Assembly (NCBI RefSeq): GCF_003344765.1
Contig: NZ_QPMH01000016.1
Location: forward strand, 1-64,000
Length of the DNA: 64,000 nt
From: Ferruginivarius sediminum
GTDB lineage: Bacteria; Pseudomonadota; Alphaproteobacteria; Kiloniellales; Rhodovibrionaceae
Reading direction: 5' to 3'
The notes under the pieces are model-generated. The model saw nothing but the letters and a program-made list of their open reading frames with translations. It was not told where the DNA came from and did no database searches. Position numbers and translations under genes: made by a program. Positions 32,804-41,987 of the stretch are shown piece by piece. Numbering within the stretch: the stretch's first letter is position 1; each line of letters begins with the position of its first letter.

Positions 32804-33550
32804 GTGGGTATCGAGCTGATCCTGGTCGTTGCGACAATGGCGGCGGTTCTCGGAGTGATCTATCTCCGGGACCGCCGTCGAATGTTGTCGGCGCGGGCCG
32901 AGAAGCTGGCGCCGTGCAGGCAATTGCTGGAGCAGCCGTCGGAGGACATCCAGCGCGACGGCTTTCCGGAAGTCCGGGGCTTCTATCGGGGTTATCCCGT
33001 GGTGGTCCGGGTCATGACAGAGGCGCTGGCCGTGCGGAAGCTGCCGTCGCTCTGGCTGGAGGCGACGGTACTGGGCGATATTCCCTATCGGGGAACACTG
33101 GATTACCTGATGCGGCCCCACAACGTGGAATTCTATTCACCCTCCACCTGGCTGGAGCATCGCATCCGCACGCCGAAGGACTGGCCGGCGCGTCAGGCGA
33201 CGCTGCGGACCGACGCGCCCGGCGAGGCACCGCCGCTCGACGTCGTGCGCCGGCATATCGGCCTCTTCGAGGACCAGCGCACGAAGGAACTCGTCATCGC
33301 GCCCAAGGGCGTGCGGTTTGTTTATCAGGCGGACGAGGGCGTGCGCTCGCACTATCTCCTGCTTCGCCAGGCCTACTTCGATGGCGGACCGGTGGATGGG
33401 AAACTGGTCCGGATCCTCCTCGATGCGGCCATCGGCGTGCTGGAGGATCTGCAAACCACGCAGGAAAAGGCAAACCGGGCGGAAGAGGGCGGGAGCGCCG
33501 AGGCGCCCGTCACCGGCGAAAGGGAGCAATATGGCCGTGTCAGCGCATGA
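32804..33550 (+). CDS. Membrane-anchored protein of unknown function
   Basis: 248 aa. One N-terminal helix (IELILVVATMAAVLGVIYL) anchors a soluble domain of about 220 residues with no recognised motif; it contains RMLSARAEKLAPCRQLLEQP and a strand-rich middle (GYPVVVRVM, LPSLWLEATVLG). The GTG start at 32804 is chosen because GGGAG lies 5 nt upstream; a TTG four codons earlier is possible. It overlaps the next gene by 20 nt, so the two are co-expressed and may interact. Confidence 0.62.
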   Translation: MGIELILVVATMAAVLGVIYLRDRRRMLSARAEKLAPCRQLLEQPSEDIQRDGFPEVRGFYRGYPVVVRVMTEALAVRKLPSLWLEATVLGDIPYRGTLDYLMRPHNVEFYSPSTWLEHRIRTPKDWPARQATLRTDAPGEAPPLDVVRRHIGLFEDQRTKELVIAPKGVRFVYQADEGVRSHYLLLRQAYFDGGPVDGKLVRILLDAAIGVLEDLQTTQEKANRAEEGGSAEAPVTGEREQYGRVSA

Positions 33551-33842
33551 TAACGGCGGCGCCCCCAAGGCGCCGTTTCATCCTTACCTCGTCATGCTGG
33601 TCGCGGCGGTGCTGCCGGGTGTGGGCCAGCTTCTGAACGAACAGCCCCGCCGGGCACTGACGATGCTGTTCTTCATGATCCTGCTGGGCCTGGTCACGAT
33701 GAACCTTTCCGGCCCCGAGCAATCGTTCGTCGGGCGCTTCGCCGGCGGCTTCTTCGTTTACGCCGTCTCGGTGATGGACGCCTACCGCTGGGCCCGCGTG
33801 CGCTGGGAAAGCTTCCATGCGGCAAACGGCCCGCGGGGGTAA
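33531..33842 (+). CDS. Small membrane protein with PGxGQLLN motif
   Basis: 103 aa. Helix 1 contains YLVMLVAAVLPGVGQLLNEQ, a motif shared by small TM2-like/DUF5683-type proteins (G-G-QLYNGQ). Two further hydrophobic stretches follow (RALTMLFFMILLGLVTM and FAGGFFVYAVSVMDAYRW). ATG 33531 has GGGAG 6 nt upstream and overlaps the previous gene. Its stop codon lies inside the loop of the operon terminator. Function unknown. Confidence 0.7.
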   Translation: MAVSAHDNGGAPKAPFHPYLVMLVAAVLPGVGQLLNEQPRRALTMLFFMILLGLVTMNLSGPEQSFVGRFAGGFFVYAVSVMDAYRWARVRWESFHAANGPRG

Positions 33843-33860
33843 ATCCCCACGGGCCGTTTT
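33825..33860 (+). terminator. Rho-independent terminator of the permease/stress-protein operon
   Basis: AACGGCCCGCGGGG pairs with CCCCACGGGCCG across a short loop that includes the TAA stop codon of the last gene, followed by TTTT. One mismatch occurs in the stem. The overlap with the stop codon saves space. Confidence 0.8.
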
Positions 33861-33910
33861 GGCCCGCCCGGGTTAATCGTACATTTAATAACGCGCGTTG
33901 ATTTTGCGAG

Positions 33911-34957
33911 CTAGCTTGCCAGGACGCGCAGGTCCTCGACCTCGGGGCCCTTGGCGCCCTGCCGGCGGCGCAGCTTCACCCGCTGACCCTTTTGCAGGCG
34001 GTCGATGCCAAGGGCGTCCAGCACCTTCGAGGGAAGGTAGACGTCGCCAGATCCGTCGTCCGGCGTGACGAAGCCAAAGCCCTTGTCGGCGCGGTAGAAC
34101 TTCACCGTACCCGAGGCGAATTGCCCGCCATCGTCGTTCGCCGCGGACGCGAAGGACTCCTCGCGCATCGGTTCGTAAGCCGGCTCGGCCGCCTGTGGCT
34201 CCGGGCGCGGTTTGCGTTCGCGCTTGCTTATATCGATCTCGATGGCGACCAGGGCCCGGCGAACGTTATGGATCGCATCGCTCACAGCTTCCGGGTCCTC
34301 GATAACGCCGTTGTTCGCCGCTGCCGCCTCGACGAGTTCGCTGCAGTGCATGGCAGCGTCATGAAGCCGATTGGCCAGCGGATCCTGGTAGCCGCCCGCC
34401 GGTGCCTGCTTGACTTCGAGAGTCTGGGGTTCCGTCGGCTCCGCGGTTGCCGCGGTTGCCGCGGTTTCGGCCGGTTCCGGGGCGGAGGCGGGCTCCGAGG
34501 ATTCCGGCGCGGCCGGGACATCGCGCGATCCACCGATCCTCAACTGGCTACGGGCGCCCGAGGTGCGCAGTGTCTTCCGCCCCGCTGGCTCGGCAGTCTC
34601 GTCGGGCTGCTGCGGCGTCGGAGCCTCCTCGCTCGCCGCTTCCTCGACCGGTACGGTGGCTTCGGCCTGTTCGGCAAGTTCCGCCGGCGTCTCGACCGGG
34701 GCTCCCTCGGGCTGGGCCGGCTGCGTCGTTTCCGGTTCGCCCCCTTCGCCGGAAGCCGGCGGCGTGTGCTTGATGATGTAGCTAATCGCCGGTGGGGTGA
34801 CACCGTAATCGCGGGAGATCGCGCTCATTGTCTCGCCGGCGTCGCGGCGGGCGCGAATGCGCGGCCACTCCTCGCGCGGGATTTTACTTTTGCCGACACC
34901 GCCGGATTTTCCGGCCGCGGCGCTCTTGCCAAGTGTATGCAGTGTGCTGTCCGACAT
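33911..34957 (-). CDS. HTH-cold-shock domain fusion protein
   Basis: 348 aa. Residues 20-65 resemble a resolvase-like helix-turn-helix (WPRIRARRDAGETMSAISRD, YGVTPPAISYIIKH). A long Pro/Glu/Ala-rich disordered linker (about 70-200) follows, then a helical patch (LHDAAMHCSELVEAAA, AIHNVRRALVAIEIDI). The C-terminus is a cold-shock domain with an RNP1-like motif (GTVKFYRADKGFGFVTPDDG) but a divergent second half. It could bind both DNA and RNA. ATG 34957 begins the conserved part; an ATG at 34996 is less likely. The disordered linker is typical of alphaproteobacterial members. It is convergent with the permease operon. Confidence 0.82.
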   Translation of the reverse strand: MSDSTLHTLGKSAAAGKSGGVGKSKIPREEWPRIRARRDAGETMSAISRDYGVTPPAISYIIKHTPPASGEGGEPETTQPAQPEGAPVETPAELAEQAEATVPVEEAASEEAPTPQQPDETAEPAGRKTLRTSGARSQLRIGGSRDVPAAPESSEPASAPEPAETAATAATAEPTEPQTLEVKQAPAGGYQDPLANRLHDAAMHCSELVEAAAANNGVIEDPEAVSDAIHNVRRALVAIEIDISKRERKPRPEPQAAEPAYEPMREESFASAANDDGGQFASGTVKFYRADKGFGFVTPDDGSGDVYLPSKVLDALGIDRLQKGQRVKLRRRQGAKGPEVEDLRVLAS

Positions 34958-35226
34958 CGCTGGTCCAAAAATTCGTAATGTGGCTGCGCCAACCATTTAC
35001 CCGCCGCTTCTTCAGTGGCGCCGGTGCGATCTTTTGCTGGTCGCTGGCACAGAAAGCATTCCGGGCGGCGTTGGGAATCTGGTTAAACGGCTACTTTGTC
35101 ACGAGATAAACTGTTTTTTTTAACAGTCAAGACCACAACGCGGAAGTTTTCCCTGCAAATCGCAATTCGCGATATTGGATGGCGGAATTGCAATGTAAAG
35201 TGCCACATGTGTTTATCAATCGTTAA
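34958..35226. other. AT-rich intergenic region with small T-loop hairpin
   Basis: No gene is visible in about 270 nt between the two minus-strand genes. It holds ACTGTT-T6-AACAGT (35110-35127), a perfect 6-bp hairpin, and an AT-rich run near 35205-35230 just after the carbamate kinase stop. It presumably contains the end of the arc transcript and the promoter of the HTH-CSD gene, but I cannot fix either. Confidence 0.4.
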
Positions 35227-36129
35227 TTAAGTTTCAACGACCGTTCCGGTTTCGCCGCGCGCAATGGCGACCGCGTCGCCAAGCCGTCCGATTCCCGCAA
35301 GCCGTCCGCCGGCCTCGACGAATCGGCAGGCTGCTTCCACCTTTGGCGCCATCGAACCGCGCGCGAAGTCGCGCTTGCGCAGGTCCGCCGGCGTCGCGCG
35401 GCGGATCGGCGCCTGCTCGGGCGTGCCCCAGTTTTCGTAAACCGCATCGACGTCGGTTAGCATCAAGAGCGCATCCGCGTCCAATTGTCGCGCCAGCAGG
35501 GCGGCGGCAAGGTCCTTGTCGATAACGGCCTCCACCCCGTGAATGGCACCGTCGGCCGTCGCGACAACCGGAATGCCGCCGCCTCCAGAGCAGATGACGA
35601 TGACCCCGGCGTCGACCAGCAGGCGGATCGTATTCAATTCCAGGATGTGCCTCGGCTCGGGCGAGGCGACGACGCGGCGCCAGTGCTCGCCGTCGCGCGC
35701 GATGCTCCAGCCCCGCTCGGCGGCGAGACGATCGGCGGTTTCCCGGTCGTAGACCGGGCCGATCGGCTTGCTGGGATCGCCGAAGGCCGGATCGTCCGCG
35801 TCCACCTCGATCTGCGTCAGGAGCGTCGCGATATTCCGCCCGGAAAGCCGGTTGCCCAACTCCTGTTCGATCATGTAGCCGATCATGCCTTCGCTCTCCG
35901 CGCCCAGCACGTCCAGCGGATAGGGTTTGATCGCCTTGTAGGCGTCGGCCTGCAGCGCCAGGAGGCCGACCTGCGGCCCATTGCCGTGGACGACGACCAG
36001 CGTGTGTTCGGCGGCCAGTTCCGCGAGGGCGCCGGCGGCGTCGCCCAGGTTCGTGCGCTGCGCCTCCGCCGTGGGCGACTCGCCGCGCTTCAACAGCGCA
36101 TTGCCGCCCAGTGCCGCAACGATCAGCAT
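35227..36129 (-). CDS. arcC: Carbamate kinase
   Basis: 300 aa amino-acid-kinase fold. Family signs are LIVAALGGNALLKRG, VVVHGNGPQVGLLALQ, VICSGGGGIPVV, VIDKDLAAALLARQLDAD and GSMAPKVEAACRFVEAGG. It makes ATP from carbamoyl phosphate and ADP, the energy-yielding last step of the arginine deiminase pathway. The ATG at 36129 overlaps the upstream arcB stop (TGATG); an in-frame extension upstream is excluded because it would run through arcB. Confidence 0.93.
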   Translation of the reverse strand: MLIVAALGGNALLKRGESPTAEAQRTNLGDAAGALAELAAEHTLVVVHGNGPQVGLLALQADAYKAIKPYPLDVLGAESEGMIGYMIEQELGNRLSGRNIATLLTQIEVDADDPAFGDPSKPIGPVYDRETADRLAAERGWSIARDGEHWRRVVASPEPRHILELNTIRLLVDAGVIVICSGGGGIPVVATADGAIHGVEAVIDKDLAAALLARQLDADALLMLTDVDAVYENWGTPEQAPIRRATPADLRKRDFARGSMAPKVEAACRFVEAGGRLAGIGRLGDAVAIARGETGTVVET

Positions 36130-37091
36130 CAGGCCCGCGCCGGATCGCGGTGACGGCGGCGCGCGCCAATCAACTGGCCCTCGACCAGCGCGAACAGGGC
36201 GGCCTTGGCGGTGTGCAGCCGGTTCTCCGCCTCGTCGAAGATGACGGCGCGCGGCCCGTCGACGACGGACGCCGTGACCTCCTCGCCCCGGTGGTCCGGC
36301 AGGCAGTGCATGAAGATCGCATCCTCGCGGGCCTTCGCCATCAGGGCGTCGTTCACCTGATAGGGGGCGAACGCCTCCAGGCGCGTCTTGCGCTCGCTCT
36401 CCGGCGTGTTCATCGACACCCAGACGTCGGTGTAGACGGCGTGCGCGCCGGCAACGGCTTCGTCCGGGTCCGTCGTCGCCGTCACCTTGCCTCCGCTGGC
36501 ATCGGCAATCTCCCGCGCCATTTCGACGATGTCCGCGTCGGGCTCGTAGCCCGGCGGCGTGGCCACGGCGACCTCCAGCCCGGCCAGGGCGCACGCCTCC
36601 AGCAGGCTGTGCGCCACGTTGTTGCCGTCGCCGACATAGGCCAGCTTGCGCCCGTGGAAGCTGCCGAAGCGCTCCTTGAAGGTCAGGAGGTCGGCAAGGG
36701 CCTGCATCGGATGATGCTTGTCGGTCAACGCGTTGATCGTCGGGATCGACGCGGCGGCGGCGAAGCTGCGCACGTCGTCGTCGGCATAGGTGCGGATCAC
36801 GAATGCCCGCGCATAGCGGCTGATCACGTGCGCCGTGTCCTCGATGGTCTCGCCACGGCCGAGTTGCAGCTCGTCCTTGCCGACCTGGATCGGCGTGCCG
36901 CCCAGGCGCGCGACAGCCGTCTCGAAGGAGATACGCGTGCGCGTCGAGGGTTTGGCGAAGTACAGCACCACGGTGTCGTTACGCAGTACGCCGGGATACT
37001 TGTACGGGTTTTCCTTGAAGGTCGCGGCCAGGTCCAGAAGCGTTTCCAGGTCGCTTGCGTCCAGGTCGGCGATACGCAGCAGGTCTTTCAT
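36129..37091 (-). CDS. arcB: Ornithine carbamoyltransferase (catabolic context)
   Basis: 320 aa. It has the carbamoyl-phosphate site YFAKPSTRTRISFE, then HHPMQALADLLT, the ornithine-site region DVWVSMN and the FMHCLPDHRGEEV loop. In this operon it should run catabolically, splitting citrulline to ornithine and carbamoyl phosphate. By sequence it could also serve as anabolic ArgF; the position between arcA and arcC argues for ArcB. The ATG lies 28 nt after the arcA stop. Confidence 0.9.
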   Translation of the reverse strand: MKDLLRIADLDASDLETLLDLAATFKENPYKYPGVLRNDTVVLYFAKPSTRTRISFETAVARLGGTPIQVGKDELQLGRGETIEDTAHVISRYARAFVIRTYADDDVRSFAAAASIPTINALTDKHHPMQALADLLTFKERFGSFHGRKLAYVGDGNNVAHSLLEACALAGLEVAVATPPGYEPDADIVEMAREIADASGGKVTATTDPDEAVAGAHAVYTDVWVSMNTPESERKTRLEAFAPYQVNDALMAKAREDAIFMHCLPDHRGEEVTASVVDGPRAVIFDEAENRLHTAKAALFALVEGQLIGARRRHRDPARA

Positions 37092-37119
37092 CTCGTTGCC
37101 TCCGCGGGCTTGGCGCCGG

Positions 37120-38364
37120 TCAGATGGGATCGCGCGCGATCGGGCAGCTCATGCAGTGCGCCCCGCCACGCCCGCGCGACAGCTCGAAGCCCGGAATTGT
37201 GATGACTTCGATACCTTCCTTGCGCAGCTTCGTGTTGGTATCGACGTTGCGGTCGTAGCCGATGACGACGCCCGGCTCGATGGCCAGCACGTTGTTGCCG
37301 TCGTCCCACTGCTCGCGCTCGGCCTCGTAGTCGTCGCCGCCGGTGGTGATGGTGCGCAGCCGCTCCACCCCCAGGGCCTCCGCCACGGCATCCAGGAAAT
37401 CCGGCGCCTGTTCGATGGTGACCCGGCTGCCGGCCAGGCGCAGGTGCCAGCCGCGGATGCGGTGCACGACCTCGGGAAAGATGACGAAGGCGTCGCGGTC
37501 GACCATCGTCATCACGGTATCGAGGTGCATGTAGCTGCGCTCGCGCGGCAATTCGGCGGCGATCACCTGATCGACGGCGTTCGCCTGCAGCAGTTGCTGC
37601 GCCAACGCCTCCACCGCCTGCGGGGTGGTGCGCTCGCCCATGCCGACCAGCACCGTACGGTGGCCGATCGGCATGACGTCGCCGCCCTCGATGGTGGCCG
37701 CGCCATTGCCGCTGCCGGCATCGGTGTCGTTGCCGCCGAACCAGACGTCGAACTCGCTGTCGGCGAAGGCGGGATGGAAGCTGTAGATCGCTTCCAGGTT
37801 CAGGGTCTCCTGGCGCCGGGCGGGTTTGGCCATCGGATTGACGGAGACGCCGTCGGCCACCCAGCAGGAGGTATCGCGCGTGAACAGGTGGTTGGGCAGC
37901 GGCGGCAGCACGAACTCGTTCTCGCGCAGTTGGCCGAAATACAGGCTTTCGTGCTGGAACGGCAGCTCGGCCCGCGCGATGCCGCCGATCAGGTTGCGGG
38001 CCAGGTCCTCGGCCGGCATCTCCTCCAGGTAGCTGCGCAGGCGCTCCGTCAGGAACGGCCCCACCACGCTGTCGCGGATCTTGCGCTCAAGCAGCCAGGT
38101 CCGTGCCTTCGGGTCGCGCATCGTTTCCGTCAAGAGGTCGCGCAGCAGCAGCACCTCGACACCGCGGTCGCGCAGCGAATCGACGAAGACATCGTGCTCC
38201 TCGCGCGCCCGTTTTACCCACAGCACGTCGTCGAACAGCAGGTCGGCGCAGTTCCTCGGCGTCAGGCGGCGCAGGCTGAGGTCCGGGCGGTGCACCAGCA
38301 CGCGCCGCAGCCGGCCGACTTCGGAGTGAACGCCCAGCTTCGCTTCGCTCGTCTCGTTCGCCAT
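37120..38364 (-). CDS. arcA: Arginine deiminase
   Basis: 414 aa. Guanidinium-modifying fold with [20 protein letters not shown] at the N-terminus, FTRDTSCWV, the catalytic pair region [11 protein letters not shown], and nucleophilic Cys in [15 protein letters not shown] at the C-terminus. It hydrolyses arginine to citrulline and ammonia in the cytosol, giving acid protection and, with arcB and arcC, one ATP per arginine. All catalytic residues are present. It is the second gene of the unit, 21 nt after the exchanger gene. Confidence 0.95.
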   Translation of the reverse strand: MANETSEAKLGVHSEVGRLRRVLVHRPDLSLRRLTPRNCADLLFDDVLWVKRAREEHDVFVDSLRDRGVEVLLLRDLLTETMRDPKARTWLLERKIRDSVVGPFLTERLRSYLEEMPAEDLARNLIGGIARAELPFQHESLYFGQLRENEFVLPPLPNHLFTRDTSCWVADGVSVNPMAKPARRQETLNLEAIYSFHPAFADSEFDVWFGGNDTDAGSGNGAATIEGGDVMPIGHRTVLVGMGERTTPQAVEALAQQLLQANAVDQVIAAELPRERSYMHLDTVMTMVDRDAFVIFPEVVHRIRGWHLRLAGSRVTIEQAPDFLDAVAEALGVERLRTITTGGDDYEAEREQWDDGNNVLAIEPGVVIGYDRNVDTNTKLRKEGIEVITIPGFELSRGRGGAHCMSCPIARDPI

Positions 38365-38385
38365 CGTCCTTGCTCCCTTTCGCCC

Positions 38386-40401
38386 TCAGCGGGCCGTGGA
38401 ATGACGGGCGCCGCCGCCTGTCGCGGGCTTTTCCGCGGGCTCGATCCGTGGTTCCTCGATAGGCCGTCCGACGACATAGATCACGGCCAGCAGCACCGCC
38501 ATCGCCACCAGCATGCCGATCCACCACGGCACGCCGTAGCCGGCGGGCAGGAGACCCAGGACCACGGCCGCGACGCCCACGACCAGGCCGTAGGGAAGCT
38601 GCGTATTGGTGTGGTCGACCACGTCGCAGTGCGAGGTGGCGGACGACAGCACCGTCGTGTCCGAGATCGGGGAGGTATGATCGCCCCATACCGCGCCGCC
38701 CAGCACGGCGGCGACCGTGGCGTAGAGGATCGGCATGCCGACCGGCCCCGCCATGTCGTTCTGCGCCAGGATCGTCCAGGCCAGCGGCACCGCCAGCGGC
38801 AGCAGGATGCCCATGGTGCCCCAACTCGTTCCGATGGCGAAGGAAATCGCGGCGGCCAGCAGGAAGATGATCGTCGGCAGCAGCGCGGGCGACAGCGCCT
38901 CGCCCAGCAGGGATGCCAGATAGGTGGCGGTGCTCAGCGCCTGCGTCAGGTCGGACAGCGCCCAGGCGAGGGTGAGGATCACCAGCACCTCCAGCACCGC
39001 CTTCACGCCGATCAGCCACGCCTCGACCGTCTCGCCGAGGGAAAGAAGTCCCTGTCCGACAGTGAGGATGCCGGCCACGATGACCGAAAGCAGCGAGCCC
39101 CACAGCAGCGCCGAGAAGGAGTCCGCGCTGCCGACGATGTCCATGACGTTGTCGCCGCTGCCGGTGATGAACAGCGCGGCGATGGTGACGCCAAGCAGGA
39201 CGAGGATCGGGACGACCGCGTTGACGGCGCGATGCGGGATGCCTTCCTTCGGCGCGAACTCGTCGCCGCTTTCGCCCTTTTCCTCCGCCTGCGCCGAGAT
39301 CGGGCCGCTGGCCGCGCGGGACTCGGCCTTCGCCATCGGGCCGAAGTCGCGGCCGGTGATGCAGATCGCCCACATGAACAGGACGGCGAGGATCGGGTAG
39401 TACATGTACGGCAGGGCCTGCAGGAAGGTGCCATAGGGGCTTTGCGTATAGCCCTCCAGGCCCTTCGTCGCGTCGCCGATGAGGCCGACCTGGAAGCCGA
39501 TCCAGGTCGTCACCAGCAGCAGCGTGGCGACGGGGGCCGACGTCGTATCGACGATGTAGGCCAGCTTCTCGCGCGAGACACGGACGGCGTCAGTGATTGG
39601 CCGCATGGCGTTGCCGGTGACCAGCATGCTGGCGTAGTCGTCGAAGAACACGCCGGTGCCCACCGCGCACGCCGAGATCTCGCCGCGCCGCCGGGTGTTC
39701 GCCCAGCCGGTGATGCGCTCGACGATGCCGGGGGTGCCACCGTTCTTGTAGATGATGCCGACCATGCCGCCGATCAGCATGGTGAACAGCATGATCGACA
39801 TGTGCCCGGTATCGCCGTCGGCGGGCACCAGCGCGCGCAGCACCCAGGTGTCGATCACGTCTAGAAGCCCGGTCCAGAGACCGCCCACCGATAGCTCGGC
39901 GACGAACCAGCCGCCGATCCATACGCCCGCCAGCAGCGATGGAATGACCCGCCGGGTCAGAAGCGCCAGGCCGATGGCCACGATCGGCGGCAGGATCGAC
40001 AGCCAGCCGGGTATGACATCGGCGTTGGCCGAGGTTGCGACGGCCGCGCCCTCCGATGTCGCGAAGGTCACCGCGGTTTCGCCGACAAGGACCTGCACCT
40101 CGGGGCTGCCGGTAGGGAAGGTCACGTCGCCAACCCTTGCCTTGCCCTGGCCGTCGAATTCAAGCGGATAGCGGCCGTCGCCGATCCGCAGCACGACTGC
40201 GTCCTCGGCCGGTTCGGCCGGGGCCAGCGCCTCGACCGTGACGTTCATGGGGATGCCGGACAAGGCCGGGCTTGGCAGCTCGACGCGGTAGCGCGGCGTA
40301 TTGGCGTCCTGCGCGTGCGCCGGCATGGCCGCCGGCGCCAAGATGACGAAAGCAAAAGAAAACAGAATGGCGAGATGTGCTCGCAATCCGCGTCCGCACA
40401 T
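38386..40401 (-). CDS. NhaC-family antiporter with N-terminal periplasmic domain (probable arginine/ornithine exchanger)
   Basis: 671 aa. A signal peptide (LAILFSFAFVILAPAAMPAHA) is followed by an exported beta-rich domain of about 110 residues (YRVELPSPALSGIPMNVTV onward). An NhaC-type carrier with about 12 helices comes next (LLAGVWIGGWFVAELS, VGTGVFFDDYASMLVTGNAM, GTSWGTMGILLPLAVPLAW, VWGDHTSPISDTTVLSSATS). As the first gene of the arc operon it probably replaces ArcD in exchanging arginine for ornithine. A perfect FNR-type site lies 67 nt upstream. The periplasmic domain is an unusual addition and might bind substrate. Confidence 0.85.
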   Translation of the reverse strand: MCGRGLRAHLAILFSFAFVILAPAAMPAHAQDANTPRYRVELPSPALSGIPMNVTVEALAPAEPAEDAVVLRIGDGRYPLEFDGQGKARVGDVTFPTGSPEVQVLVGETAVTFATSEGAAVATSANADVIPGWLSILPPIVAIGLALLTRRVIPSLLAGVWIGGWFVAELSVGGLWTGLLDVIDTWVLRALVPADGDTGHMSIMLFTMLIGGMVGIIYKNGGTPGIVERITGWANTRRRGEISACAVGTGVFFDDYASMLVTGNAMRPITDAVRVSREKLAYIVDTTSAPVATLLLVTTWIGFQVGLIGDATKGLEGYTQSPYGTFLQALPYMYYPILAVLFMWAICITGRDFGPMAKAESRAASGPISAQAEEKGESGDEFAPKEGIPHRAVNAVVPILVLLGVTIAALFITGSGDNVMDIVGSADSFSALLWGSLLSVIVAGILTVGQGLLSLGETVEAWLIGVKAVLEVLVILTLAWALSDLTQALSTATYLASLLGEALSPALLPTIIFLLAAAISFAIGTSWGTMGILLPLAVPLAWTILAQNDMAGPVGMPILYATVAAVLGGAVWGDHTSPISDTTVLSSATSHCDVVDHTNTQLPYGLVVGVAAVVLGLLPAGYGVPWWIGMLVAMAVLLAVIYVVGRPIEEPRIEPAEKPATGGGARHSTAR

Positions 40402-40439
40402 GACGGACCTCCCCGGACATTGTTCTTGTCTGCATAAGG

Positions 40440-40481
40440 CGTATAAATGGACGCGTTATGCCGCGCGTTGACACGCGTCAA
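40440..40481 (-). promoter_or_regulatory. FNR-type site and -10 element of the arc operon
   Basis: TTGAC-ACGC-GTCAA (40468-40481) is a perfect FNR/ANR-like palindrome centred 73 nt upstream of the antiporter start. Exactly where a class II (-41.5) activator promoter needs its -10, the minus strand reads TATACG (40440-40445). Arginine deiminase operons are classic ANR/FNR targets, which supports this reading. Confidence 0.7.
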
Positions 40482-40510
40482 TCAATCGCGGGACAAAAAA
40501 GGGGAAGTCG

Positions 40511-40768
40511 TTAGCCCGTTCGCGCCGCGAGTTTTTCTTGCAGGTAGGCAACAGCGCCGTCGATGGTCAGTAGCTTGGGCTGATCGCGGTCGGGAATATC
40601 GACCTTCAGGCGCTTGTGCAGCGCGGTCACGAAGTTCAGGACATCCATCGAATCGATGTCCAGTTCCTCGCGCAGGTCGGCGTCGCCCGGCACGGCGGAC
40701 GCGTCCGCCTCGGGCGCGATGTTCTCCAGTTCCTCGATGACGGCGGCGCGGATATCCTGGGGTGTCAT
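40511..40768 (-). CDS. Acyl carrier protein
   Basis: 85 aa, acidic, four-helix ACP. The phosphopantetheine attachment serine is in EELDIDSMDVLNFVTAL. It has a short typical N-terminus and ends GAVAYLQEKLAARTG. It overlaps the E2 gene by 4 nt as the last gene of an acyl-CoA synthetase/2-oxoacid dehydrogenase operon, so it is a specialised carrier, not the fatty-acid AcpP. It may accept an acyl group generated by the dehydrogenase or synthetase. Confidence 0.88.
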   Translation of the reverse strand: MTPQDIRAAVIEELENIAPEADASAVPGDADLREELDIDSMDVLNFVTALHKRLKVDIPDRDQPKLLTIDGAVAYLQEKLAARTG

Positions 40769-41979
40769 AGCGTTTCCGGCTCCTGCAGCAGGCGGTCGAT
40801 CTCGGCAAGGAAAAGCGCGCCGCGATGGCCGTCGCTGACCCGGTGGTCGGCGGCGAGGCTGGCAGTCAGCGCCCGTCGCGGCTCGATCCGCCCCTCGACG
40901 ACGCGCGGACGCACATTGGGCGTGCCGAAGCCGACGAGCGCCACCTGCGGCGGGTAAATGACACCGTAAAGCGCGTCGACGCCACGCTCGCCCAGGCTGC
41001 TGACGGTCACCGTCGGATCGCTGAGTTCGGAACTGCGCAGCGTTCCGGTCCGCACGCGCGCCACAAGGTCGCGCAGCCTATCCATGATCGTGTCGAGAGA
41101 GGCTTGGTCGAGGTCGTGAATCGCCGGCGCGACCAGCCCGCCGCCGCGGATGGCGACGGCGGCGCCGACGTGGATGCGCTCCGATTTGCGGAATTCGCCG
41201 TCGGTATAGAAGCCGTTGAACTGCGTATGCTTTTTCAGCGCCAGCGCCGTGGCTTTCAACAGCAGGACGGACAGCAGCAGGCGTTTGTCGGGCGCACGCT
41301 CGGCGTTTTCCTTGTCGAGGAAGGCCTGCGCCGCCTCGATATCGACCTCGTGCGACAGGTAGTAATGCGGGATCTCACGTTTCGCCTTCGCCATGGCGGC
41401 GGCGATGGCCTTGCGCATCTCCGCCAGGTCCAGGCGCGGGCGCGCAGGGTGGGCGGGCGTCTCCGCCTTCGCTTCGGCCATTGCCGTTTCCACGTCGCGG
41501 GCGACGACGGCTCGGTCGGGTCCGCTGCCGCTCAGCGTCTCCAGATCCACGCCACGCTCCGCCGCCAGCCGGCGCGCGGCCGGCGACGCGCGGGAGCGTC
41601 CGCTTGGCGGTGGGGGCGGTGGCTGGACCGCGGGCTCGGACGGGGCAGGGGCGGCCTCCGCCGGGGCCGTGGCGGCTTCCGCCGGGGCCGGCGCGGGTGC
41701 TGCCGCTTCGGCGGGGGCTTCCACTGCCGCCGTCGGTTCCTCGCCTTCGCCGCCGATGACGGCGAGCGGCGTGCCCACCGGCACCTTCGTGCCTTCCTCG
41801 ACCAGCAGCTTGCGGATCTCGCCGTCCTGGAAAACCTCGACCTCGATGGCGCCCTTCTGGGTTTCGACGACGGCGATGACGTCGCCGTGATGCACCGTCT
41901 CACCCGGTTGCTTCAGCCATTCGACAAGCGTGCCGGCGTCCATGTCGGCACCCAGGGATGGCATGACGAACTCGCCCAT
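40765..41979 (-). CDS. 2-oxoacid dehydrogenase E2 (dihydrolipoamide acyltransferase)
   Basis: 404 aa. Lipoyl domain 1-80 with the lipoylated Lys in [14 protein letters not shown]; Ala/Pro/Glu-rich hinge; E1/E3-binding domain ([20 protein letters not shown]); C-terminal acyltransferase with active-site [20 protein letters not shown]. It transfers the acyl group from lipoamide to CoA. It has one lipoyl domain, as in acetoin- and pyruvate-type complexes; the substrate is not certain. It starts 8 nt after the E1beta stop. No E3 gene lies in the operon, so the housekeeping lipoamide dehydrogenase is presumably shared. Confidence 0.92.
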   Translation of the reverse strand: MGEFVMPSLGADMDAGTLVEWLKQPGETVHHGDVIAVVETQKGAIEVEVFQDGEIRKLLVEEGTKVPVGTPLAVIGGEGEEPTAAVEAPAEAAAPAPAPAEAATAPAEAAPAPSEPAVQPPPPPPSGRSRASPAARRLAAERGVDLETLSGSGPDRAVVARDVETAMAEAKAETPAHPARPRLDLAEMRKAIAAAMAKAKREIPHYYLSHEVDIEAAQAFLDKENAERAPDKRLLLSVLLLKATALALKKHTQFNGFYTDGEFRKSERIHVGAAVAIRGGGLVAPAIHDLDQASLDTIMDRLRDLVARVRTGTLRSSELSDPTVTVSSLGERGVDALYGVIYPPQVALVGFGTPNVRPRVVEGRIEPRRALTASLAADHRVSDGHRGALFLAEIDRLLQEPETL

Positions 41980-41987
41980 TGCCGGCC

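Noticed and set aside
36835..39864. A 1009-codon open frame on the plus strand opposite arcA, arcB and the antiporter
   Set aside because: High GC gives long open antisense frames. The product is His/Gln/Arg-rich low-complexity sequence without any family motif, while the minus strand carries three well-defined genes there.
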